From contig JALSJQ010000009.1 of the NCBI GenBank assembly GCA_026989275.1, positions 186,001 to 250,000 of the forward strand: 64,000 nucleotides of DNA, written 5' to 3'. Under the pieces are notes generated by a model that ran no database searches, had not been told where the DNA came from, and saw nothing but the letters and a program-made list of their open reading frames with translations. The position numbers and the translations under genes were made by a program. Below, piece after piece: positions 57,511 to 64,000 of the stretch. The first letter of the stretch is position 1; every line of letters starts with the position of its first letter. The stretch is from Albidovulum sp. Lineage in GTDB: Bacteria; Pseudomonadota; Alphaproteobacteria; Rhodobacterales; Rhodobacteraceae.

Positions 57511-57833
57511 TTCCCACTCCCCTTATTTAAATATTTTCGCAGACACACTGCGCCCGCATTGCTTGATTACCGAAGATTAATACCCGGAAAACCGACGCGA
57601 TCAACAGTCTTTTTCACGGATCACATCATATTTGCATTTCATAACTTACACAGCTTGCAAAGTAATAACTCGATTATTTCATCATAATGCTAATTAGCTA
57701 TATAACTAACTATATCAACAGGCTCGGAGAAACCCGCTTCTCCCTTTTCTGTTGAATATCCGGCGCCCCTGGATTACCCATCATGCATGGTTGACGAGCG
57801 CAAGCGGATTGCGCCGGATCTGGAGGCGGAAAG
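57511..57833. promoter_or_regulatory. AT-rich regulatory region between autotransporter and ialB-like gene
   Basis: A divergent spacer of 323 bases. Positions about 57525-57725 are strongly AT-rich, unlike anything else in the window. It includes the perfect palindrome GCTAATTAGC (57689-57698) beside TATATAACTAACTATAT. For the autotransporter, TTGATC followed by TATTAA 16 bases later near 57580-57610 is a possible promoter. No single promoter stands out because many AT-rich hexamers match. Such islands are typical targets of silencing proteins (H-NS or MucR type); binding is inference. Confidence 0.55.
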
Positions 57834-58547
57834 TTGAGCAGGAAAGCCACGACAAAGACCCTGATCCTCGCACTGGCGGCAGGCTCGGCCATCATCGCCG
57901 GCAGCGCCTTCTTTCTCACATCGAGCGAGCAGCGTGCGGAAGCCAGCATCAAGACCGATGCCCCGACGGCGCCGGCCCTCGTACGGGCGAAGAGCGACGG
58001 AAAACAGGACCAGAACAAGGCCCCTGCCGAACGGCCGGCACCGCGCAAGCTCGCCAACGGCACGCGGATCGGCGCCTGGACGGTGCGCTGCGAGGCGGTG
58101 GCCGTGGGCGAGACGGCCTGCGCCCTCGTGCAGCAGCTCCTGCGCCCGTCCGATCGCGCCTTCATCGCCGAGATCGTGGCCGCATGGAACGGGAGCGCCC
58201 GGAAGCCGGTGCTCGTTGCGCGCGTGCCGATGGGCGTGCATCTGCCGAGCGGTTTCGTCATCCAGGCCAAGGGCGACCGCCAGCGCAATTTCGTCTGGCA
58301 GCGCTGCTTCGGCCGCTTCTGCGAGGCCACGCTCGTCCTTTCGCCCGAGGACGCGGCGAAGCTGGAGGGCGCCGGCGAGGTGGTCGCCGCCTTCCGACCG
58401 GCACCCGGCACCAACCCCTTCGTCTTCCGCTTCTCTATGAAGGGGCTGCGCCAGGGGCTCGAGGCGCTCGGTGTCGATCCTGCGGCCCTGGCCGCATCCC
58501 CGTCCCCGGCCGGGGAAGACAAGGATGGCAAGAAGAAGAAGAAATGA
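57834..58547 (+). CDS. Invasion-associated locus B (IalB) family exported protein
   Basis: Protein of 237 residues. A hydrophobic segment at about residues 8-28 is a signal or anchor. After a Pro/Lys-rich linker the IalB domain has IGAWTVRCEAV, ETACALVQQLL, the VRVPMG-like strand VARVPMGVHLPSG and WQRCFGRFCEATLVL, with the two Cys pairs of the family. It ends in a run of lysines. IalB proteins are periplasmic or surface proteins of alphaproteobacteria; activity unknown. TTG start with a TGGAGGCGG site; no better ATG. Divergent from the autotransporter. Confidence 0.82.
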   Translation: MSRKATTKTLILALAAGSAIIAGSAFFLTSSEQRAEASIKTDAPTAPALVRAKSDGKQDQNKAPAERPAPRKLANGTRIGAWTVRCEAVAVGETACALVQQLLRPSDRAFIAEIVAAWNGSARKPVLVARVPMGVHLPSGFVIQAKGDRQRNFVWQRCFGRFCEATLVLSPEDAAKLEGAGEVVAAFRPAPGTNPFVFRFSMKGLRQGLEALGVDPAALAASPSPAGEDKDGKKKKK

Positions 58548-58628
58548 CCCCGTCAACCGGCATCGGCGCCGACCGACCCGGATTCATCAGACATTCATCA
58601 TTCAGGCAACATCAAAGGAGAATTGGAC

Positions 58629-59081
58629 GTGACAGCACAAGCCGTGAGAGCCATTGAAAGCGCCTGGGAAGTCGTCTCGGCCCATGCCGGCGAGGGACGC
58701 AGCGTGCAGAGGATGCACAAGGTGATGCGCGCCGCGGGCACCGGGCAGCAGGTCCTGGCCGTGACCATCTTCCCCCGCCCCAGGGCCGAGGGCGAGGGGG
58801 AGGAGCTGGTGATGCAGCTCGCCCTGCCCCATGGCCTCAACCTGCCCGAGGGCGTACGGATCGCGGTCGATGACGACGAACCCGTCCGTCACGAGATCGT
58901 CACCGCCGACCAGAACGGCGCCTATGCGGTCATCCCGCTCGACGAGGCGCTCCTCGCCCGTCTCGGAGAAGGGAAGAAGCTCGTGGCGCTGATGAAGAAC
59001 ATGCAGGGCAACGAGATCCGCATCGAGGTTTCGCTCGAGGGTTTCGGCGAAGCGGCCGGAAAGCTCGAAACCGCCGCCTGA
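58629..59081 (+). CDS. IalB-like protein without signal peptide or cysteines
   Basis: Protein of 150 residues that resembles the IalB core (WEVVSAHAGEGRS, LALPHGLNLPEGVRIAVDD, LVALMKNMQGNEIRIEVSLEGF). It lacks a signal peptide and all cysteines of the family, so it is probably cytoplasmic and structurally distinct. AAGGAG lies 8 bases before the GTG start; a TTG two codons upstream is too close to it. It follows the first IalB gene by 81 bases. Confidence 0.7.
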   Translation: MTAQAVRAIESAWEVVSAHAGEGRSVQRMHKVMRAAGTGQQVLAVTIFPRPRAEGEGEELVMQLALPHGLNLPEGVRIAVDDDEPVRHEIVTADQNGAYAVIPLDEALLARLGEGKKLVALMKNMQGNEIRIEVSLEGFGEAAGKLETAA

Positions 59082-59102
59082 ATCTCGCCGGATCGAGAGA
59101 GA

Positions 59103-59130
59103 GGCCCCGGCCCGCGCCGGGGCCTTATTT
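59103..59130 (+). terminator. Rho-independent terminator after the IalB-like genes
   Basis: Nine-pair stem GGCCCCGGC / GCCGGGGCC with a four-base loop, followed by TTATTT, 22 bases after the stop codon. Confidence 0.8.
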
Positions 59131-59201
59131 CATGGCAGCGCGCGGCATGCCGCTTGCGAGCGATGCCCCCTGCCCCGGCGCTGCACCCCGGACCTGCCGC
59201 A

Positions 59202-59840
59202 TCAGCCCCCGGGCGTCTCTTCCTGTCCGGTCCGGGCATGGCGGCTGCCGCGCTCCAGATCGCTGTTGTTCTCGACGATGTCGCGCCAGATCCCGGCTTC
59301 GGCCTCCTCGTCGCCGATCCGGCCGAGCAGATCGCGCCGCATGTAGAAGGTCAGCTCGGCAACCGCCCGCATCACCGCGTCTTCCTCGCTGGCCGAATAG
59401 CTGCCGTCGCGCGCTCCCTTCTCGATCTCGTCGAGCACCCGGTTGAAATGGTGCAGCACCTCGGCCCCCGCCACCATCGACAGCTTGTGGGTGAGCATCC
59501 TCAGCGTCGCCATGTCCTCGCGCTCGAGCCGCGGCTTGCGGATCATGCAGCCGACATGCTCGATGATGTCGGAATAGATCTTCGCCCGCAGATCGAGGAG
59601 CAGCACCCGCCCCTCCTTCCTGAGCTCGAGCTCGGTCTGCTGGTTGATGAGCAGGGCGGTGATGAGCACGGTGACCACCGCCCCGATGAAGACGAGGATG
59701 ATCTCCTGTGCGAAGGGGAACTGGTCGGAGATGTCGTAATAGTAGCGGAAGACGAGATAGCCCGCCGCCATCGTCAGGAGGACGAGAAGAAAGAGAAAGG
59801 GGCGGTTGTCGAACAGCCGGGCCAGGCGAAAACGGGTCAT
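59202..59840 (-). CDS. Small membrane protein of unknown function
   Basis: Protein of 212 residues with two membrane segments (about residues 13-31 and 45-65, separated by a short loop with YYYDISDQFP) and a cytoplasmic C-terminal domain of helices (LRAKIYSDIIEHVGCMI, LTHKLSMVAGAEVLHHFN). I recognise no family. The start ATG has GGAGAGGAG upstream; a farther in-frame start adds an Arg-rich tail. It follows the MscS gene on the same strand. Confidence 0.7.
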   Translation of the reverse strand: MTRFRLARLFDNRPFLFLLVLLTMAAGYLVFRYYYDISDQFPFAQEIILVFIGAVVTVLITALLINQQTELELRKEGRVLLLDLRAKIYSDIIEHVGCMIRKPRLEREDMATLRMLTHKLSMVAGAEVLHHFNRVLDEIEKGARDGSYSASEEDAVMRAVAELTFYMRRDLLGRIGDEEAEAGIWRDIVENNSDLERGSRHARTGQEETPGG

Positions 59841-59948
59841 GGAAACTCTCCTCTCCCGGCGACCGCGTCGCCGCGATGACGGGCCGCGCACGGCCGGCCG
59901 GCCGCCTCTTCATGCTCCGGCCCTTGCCGGCGCGACATGCGGCCGCTC

Positions 59949-62417
59949 TCAGCCATCCGCCGCTTTTCCCGCGCCCCGCCGCTCCCCACGGCCGAGCAGC
60001 GCGGCCTCGATCCGGTCGATGTCGCGCAGATGAATGTCGCGCTGCGGGAAGGGGATCTCGATCCCCTCCTCGTCCAGGCGCCGGTAGATGGCGAAGTTGA
60101 TATCGCTCTTCGTCGAGAGCATGTAGTTCACGTCCCGCAGGAAGAGCCGCAGTTCGAAATCGAGCGCGCTGTCGCCGAAGCCGAGGAACAGCACCTGCGG
60201 CGCCGGGCGCCGCAGAGCCATCGGGTGGGAACGGGCGATCTCGAGCAGGATCTCCTTCAGCTTCTCGACATCGGTGCCATAGGCGACGCTGACCGGCACC
60301 TTCAGCCGGCCGATGGGCGAGCGCAGTGTCCAGTTGATCACCGTGCCCGAGATCAGCTCGGAATTGGGCAGGATCACCGTCGCCCGGTCGAAAGTGTCGA
60401 TCTGGGTGGCGCGCACGGCGATGCGCTTCACATAGCCCGAAACGCCGCCGACCTCGATCCAGTCACCCTCCTTGATCGGCCGTTCTATGAGGAGGATGAT
60501 CCCCGAGACGAAGTTCGACACGATCGCCTGCAGGCCGAAGCCGATGCCGACCGAAAGAGCACCGGCGACGATGGCGAGGTTGGACAGGTCGAGCCCCGTG
60601 GCCGAGATGGCGATGAGTGCCGAGAGGAAGACGCCGAGATAGCCGGTCCCGGTGATGATGGCCGACTGGGCGCCCTGGTCGAGCCGGGTATTGGGCAGCA
60701 CCGAGTTGCGCAGCACCCCCTGGAACAGGCGCGTGAGGGTATAGCCGATGAGAAAGACGAACAGGAAGGTGAAGAAATCGGCCGGGGTGATCCGGGTCTG
60801 GCCGACGGTGAACCCCTCGCTCAATCGTTGCCAGATCTCGAGAAGGTCGGTCGGCCGCGCGCCCCAGACGAGGGCCAGCGCCGGCACGGCGGCGAGATAG
60901 AGCGAAAGGCTCACCAGCGCCGCGACGAGCTTGCCGGCCTCGGCCTCCGCCGCGCCGCCGAGGCGCAGGATCAGCACGTAGAGATCGGTCACGAAGCGCT
61001 GCAGCACGATCACCCCGCCAAGCACCGCCAGCGTCTCGATGGCGGGGTAGAGGATACCGCTTGCCGCATTGTGCCAGCCGAACAGCGCCAGCGCCGGCGC
61101 CGCCAGCCCCACCGCCATCGCCAGATTGCCGAGCAGGCGAAAGAGGATGTAGCGCACCGGGGGCTGCGCCCCTTCGTCCCCCTCCTCGATCTCCTCCGCT
61201 TCCTCGACTCCGGCCGGGCGCGGCCGGATCGCGACGAGAAAGCGCCCGAGCCTGAAGAGGAACAGCCCGGCCAGAACGATCAGCGGGAAATCGAGGATGA
61301 CGGCGGTATCCTCGTCGAGGATCGGCGAGACGGCGAGCCGGACGATGAGGAAATGCAGCCCCCCTACCACCACGAGGCCGAGGGCGATGCGGCGCATCCG
61401 GGCAAGCTCCTGGGGCTCGAGATCGGCCGCGAGGAACCCGTCCCCGGCCAGGAGGCGGCGCACGAGCCAGACCCCGCCGACGAGGACGGCACCGACGGGC
61501 AGGATGGCGTTGCGCAGAAGGAGCAGATGGATGCCGGAGAAGTTGGCGAGATCGACACCGAGACGCAGGAACCACACCCCGCCGAGGGGCAGGACGAGAT
61601 CGAGCAGGACCGTCGCCAGATCACGCAGGATCCCCGCGAGCGAGCGGGGATTGTCGGCCCGCGGCAGGAACCGCTCGACCCAGGGTGCCGCCCGAAGCAG
61701 CAGGACCAGCGCCGCCACCCAGGAGAGAACCAGCCCGGCGAGCCGCGCCCCCCAGTCGATGGTGCGTGCCGGCCCGAAGAGATCCTGCGTGAGCTCGCGG
61801 CCGAGCCCGCCCGCGAAGTCCTGCAACCTGCGCCCGGCCTCGAGCCACAGCACCGGATCGACCGGCACCGGCCCGCGGGAAAGGAAGGTCTGGCGCTGCC
61901 GGGCCCGGATCAGGGCATCGAGCGCCTCGAGGAGTTTCGCGGCCTCCGCCAGCGCCGCATCCGCCTGGCGCAGCGGCCCCTCGACAGCCTGAAGCTCCGC
62001 CGTCAGCCTCTCCCGCAGCTGGGCGACATCCGCAGGCTCGGGCGGCTCCCCTTCCCCGGGCGGCGGGCCGAGCGCATCGAGCTGGGCGCGGATCGCCCCG
62101 GCCTTCGCCTCCTGCTTGTCGCGGAACGCTTGCAGCCTGTCCCGCTCCGCAACGAGGGTGGCCCGCAGCGCCTCGAGGGCATCGACCGAGGCGGCGCCGG
62201 TGTCGATGACTTCCTGTGCCCGTTTCGAGAGCGCCGCCCATGCGGTGAAGTCGTAGCTGCCATCCTCGCCCGTTCCCGACTCCGCCGCGGTCGCCGCAGA
62301 GGCGGAGGCCGCCGCCGCCTGCGGCGCCGCTTCCTGAGCGGTCGCAAGCGGAGCGGTCAGGGCCGTCAACAGCGCGAGCACCACCCCCATCACGATGAGG
62401 GCGCTCCGGGCGGACAT
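59949..62417 (-). CDS. Large MscS-family mechanosensitive channel (DUF3772 type)
   Basis: Protein of 822 residues. A signal peptide at residues 1-28 is followed by a periplasmic helical domain of DUF3772 type with coiled-coil character (LRATLVAERDRLQAF ... LRERLTAELQAVE). About ten membrane segments lie between residues 230 and 610, and the MscS pore and beta domain at the end (DWIEVGGVSGYVKRIAVRATQIDTFD, TVILPNSELISGTVINW). It should release solutes on osmotic downshift. The ATG giving a proper signal peptide was chosen; an ATG 21 codons upstream is an alternative. Confidence 0.85.
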   Translation of the reverse strand: MSARSALIVMGVVLALLTALTAPLATAQEAAPQAAAASASAATAAESGTGEDGSYDFTAWAALSKRAQEVIDTGAASVDALEALRATLVAERDRLQAFRDKQEAKAGAIRAQLDALGPPPGEGEPPEPADVAQLRERLTAELQAVEGPLRQADAALAEAAKLLEALDALIRARQRQTFLSRGPVPVDPVLWLEAGRRLQDFAGGLGRELTQDLFGPARTIDWGARLAGLVLSWVAALVLLLRAAPWVERFLPRADNPRSLAGILRDLATVLLDLVLPLGGVWFLRLGVDLANFSGIHLLLLRNAILPVGAVLVGGVWLVRRLLAGDGFLAADLEPQELARMRRIALGLVVVGGLHFLIVRLAVSPILDEDTAVILDFPLIVLAGLFLFRLGRFLVAIRPRPAGVEEAEEIEEGDEGAQPPVRYILFRLLGNLAMAVGLAAPALALFGWHNAASGILYPAIETLAVLGGVIVLQRFVTDLYVLILRLGGAAEAEAGKLVAALVSLSLYLAAVPALALVWGARPTDLLEIWQRLSEGFTVGQTRITPADFFTFLFVFLIGYTLTRLFQGVLRNSVLPNTRLDQGAQSAIITGTGYLGVFLSALIAISATGLDLSNLAIVAGALSVGIGFGLQAIVSNFVSGIILLIERPIKEGDWIEVGGVSGYVKRIAVRATQIDTFDRATVILPNSELISGTVINWTLRSPIGRLKVPVSVAYGTDVEKLKEILLEIARSHPMALRRPAPQVLFLGFGDSALDFELRLFLRDVNYMLSTKSDINFAIYRRLDEEGIEIPFPQRDIHLRDIDRIEAALLGRGERRGAGKAADG

Positions 62418-62507
62418 TCTGCCGGCACCCCTTCCGTCCCTGACCACACCCGGCCCGTTCACCCGCATCATCGCCCGCATCCCGCCATTCCCGCCTGTCC
62501 TGCCCCC

Positions 62508-63566
62508 TCACCCGGCCTCGGCACCGTTCTTCTCGACACGGACATCGGGCAGCGGCCGCGGCGCCCGGTCGAGCCAGCGCGGCACGGGCAGCCCCTTCTC
62601 GCGCAGGAAGGCGGGATTGAACAGCTTGGACTGGTAGCGCGTGCCGTAATCGGCCAGGATGGTGACGATGGTGTGCCCCGGCCCCATCTCGCGGGCCATG
62701 CGCATCGCGCCGGCGACATTGACCCCCGAGGAACCGCCGACGCAGAGCCCTTCCTTCTCGAGCAGATCGAAGACGACCGGCAGCGCCTCCGAATCGGGGA
62801 TGCGGAAGGCCATGTCCACCTCGAGCCCCTCGAGGTTCTTCGTGATCCGCCCCTGCCCGATGCCCTCGGTGATCGAGGACCCTTCGGCCTTGAGTTCGCC
62901 GGTGGTGTAGTAACTGTAGAGCGCCGCCCCCTCGGGGTCGGCCAGACCGATCACGATGTCGGGCTTGCGCTCGCGCAGCCCCATGGCCGTGCCGGCCAGC
63001 GTGCCGCCGGTACCGACGGCGCAGATGAAACCGTCGATCCGGCCGCCGGTCTGTTCCCAGATCTCGGGCGCGGTGCTCTCGATATGGGCCTGGCGGTTGG
63101 CGGGATTGTCGAACTGGTTGGCCCAGATCGCGCCATTGGGCTCGGTGCGGGCAAGCTCGGCGACAAGGCGTTCGGAATAGCGCACATAATTGTTCGGATC
63201 CCGATAGGGCACCGCCGGCACCTCGACGAGCTCGGCCCCGGCAAGGCGCAGCATGTCCTTCTTCTCCCGGCTCTGGGTCTCGGGGATGACGATCACGGTG
63301 CGAAACCCCATCGCATTGCCCACGAGAGCCAGCCCGATGCCGGTGTTGCCCGCCGTTCCCTCGACGATCGTGCCCCCCGGCCCGAGCGCACCGCGGGCGA
63401 CGGCGTCGCGGATGATCCAGAGCGCCGCCCGGTCCTTGACCGACTGGCCGGGGTTCATGAATTCGGCCTTGGCCCAGATTTCGCAGCCCGTGGCTTCCGA
63501 AGGACCGCGCAGGCGGATGAGAGGCGTGTCGCCGATCGCTTCCTCGAGATTGCGGCAGCGTTTCAT
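62508..63566 (-). CDS. cysK: Cysteine synthase (O-acetylserine sulfhydrylase)
   Basis: PLP enzyme of 352 residues that makes cysteine from O-acetylserine and sulfide. The lysine that binds PLP is in NPGQSVKDRAA; the substrate loop EGTAGNTGIGLA and the phosphate-binding AVGTGGTLAGTAMG are intact. The C-terminal 40 residues extend beyond the usual 310-residue CysK. A cystathionine beta-synthase-like activity is possible but less likely. It shares a strand with the MscS gene. Confidence 0.9.
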   Translation of the reverse strand: MKRCRNLEEAIGDTPLIRLRGPSEATGCEIWAKAEFMNPGQSVKDRAALWIIRDAVARGALGPGGTIVEGTAGNTGIGLALVGNAMGFRTVIVIPETQSREKKDMLRLAGAELVEVPAVPYRDPNNYVRYSERLVAELARTEPNGAIWANQFDNPANRQAHIESTAPEIWEQTGGRIDGFICAVGTGGTLAGTAMGLRERKPDIVIGLADPEGAALYSYYTTGELKAEGSSITEGIGQGRITKNLEGLEVDMAFRIPDSEALPVVFDLLEKEGLCVGGSSGVNVAGAMRMAREMGPGHTIVTILADYGTRYQSKLFNPAFLREKGLPVPRWLDRAPRPLPDVRVEKNGAEAG

Positions 63567-63632
63567 GTCACTCTCCGATCTGTCCTGTCCAGCGACGAGG
63601 GCGGCCGTGGCCGGCGCCGCGCCCGCGCTCAG

Positions 63633-64000
63633 TCAACCATGCCCCCATTCCACCCGCAAGCGCTCCCTGTGGGCCGCAAGCCAGAGCGCGGAGAGGATCA
63701 GCGGCGCATCCATCGCCTCGCCGCTCCCGACCATCGCCTCGAGAGCCGAAAGGGGGAGGATATGGGCGCGGATGTCCTCGTGTTCCGCGGCAAGACCGTG
63801 CACGCCGCCATCCCCGCCCGGGCCGAGATCAGCCTCGGCCACGAAGGAGACGACATATTCCGCCATCGCTCCCGGCGTCGGATAGTAGCCGGCGACGCGC
63901 ACGAGACGGCCGAGGGCGATGCCGGCCTCCTCCTGCGCCTCGCGACGGGCCACCGCTTCCCAGGGTTCGTTCTCCTCCCGCCGCCCCGCGATCGGTTCGA
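63633..64000 (-). CDS. NUDIX hydrolase, C-terminal part (ADP-ribose pyrophosphatase-like)
   Basis: The frame runs off the right edge, leaving 121 residues. The Nudix box is visible as EPWEAVARREAQEEAGI, preceded by AGRREEN, and the C-terminal part (VRVAGYYPTPGAMAEYVVSFVAEADL) resembles ADP-ribose pyrophosphatases of the NudF type, where YPTPG- and SPG-like motifs occur. The start lies outside the window. Confidence 0.82.
   Translation of the reverse strand, partial: EPIAGRREENEPWEAVARREAQEEAGIALGRLVRVAGYYPTPGAMAEYVVSFVAEADLGPGGDGGVHGLAAEHEDIRAHILPLSALEAMVGSGEAMDAPLILSALWLAAHRERLRVEWGHG

Noticed and set aside
52999-57687. Second long plus-strand open frame
   Set aside because: Antisense to the signal-bearing autotransporter half; no domain, signal peptide or ribosome binding site seen.

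Overview
This is a GC-rich chromosomal segment from an alphaproteobacterium; I cannot place it below class. The evidence is a set of gene contexts common in that class: a formate dehydrogenase (FDH) cluster with DUF3305/DUF3306 partners, a BigR-type persulfide-response operon, an L21 protein with a helix-hairpin-helix tail followed by L27-acetyltransferase-Obg-ProB-ProA, a P-loop ATPase before metA, and IalB-family proteins.

Layout. 1-1855: end of a tungstate ABC transporter (TupB C-terminus, TupC, TupA). 2060-14651: FDH locus. One minus-strand run encodes TorD-like chaperone, small Tat protein, FdhA (Cys type, Tat exported), FdhB and cytochrome b FdhC, and continues into a DsrM/NarI-like cytochrome b and a DsrK/HdrD-like iron-sulfur protein. 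DUF3305/DUF3306, a multi-cluster ferredoxin and a cytochrome c with a TupA-like N-terminal part lie upstream. 14795-19823: persulfide/thiosulfate module (SulP, DUF442 phosphatase-like protein, split YeeE/TsuA, persulfide dioxygenase-like MBL protein) read away from a BigR/SqrR regulator; a palindrome overlaps both divergent -35 boxes. 19905-25938: DksA-like protein, then beta-ketoacyl synthase, ACP, LpxD, L,D-transpeptidase and YcbK-like envelope genes.

26051-31436: rplU-rpmA-GNAT-obg-proB-proA operon with a good promoter. 31735-39248: TPR-sulfotransferase, ATPase-metA, msrB, OlsB-like acyltransferase and recJ. 39381-39455: tRNA-Glu(TTC). 39784-41474: an H-NOX-like protein that has lost the usual heme histidine, translationally coupled to an HNOBA-GGDEF diguanylate cyclase. 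41475-42328: degenerate DNA with an IS3-type transposase remnant. 42329-44465: MazG and a cytochrome P450. 44840-57510: a giant autotransporter of about 4,220 residues, split by a one-base frameshift, preceded by strikingly AT-rich DNA. 57834-64000: two IalB-like proteins, a small membrane protein, a large MscS channel, cysteine synthase and a truncated NUDIX hydrolase.

Working picture: tungstate uptake probably feeds a periplasmic formate dehydrogenase whose electrons enter the quinone pool and perhaps a DsrMK-like thiol/disulfide module. The adjacent BigR module handles persulfide and thiosulfate. The second half is mostly housekeeping with one signalling pair and one surface-adhesin island. 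Most start sites were chosen from ribosome binding sites and family alignment from memory; no database searches were run.
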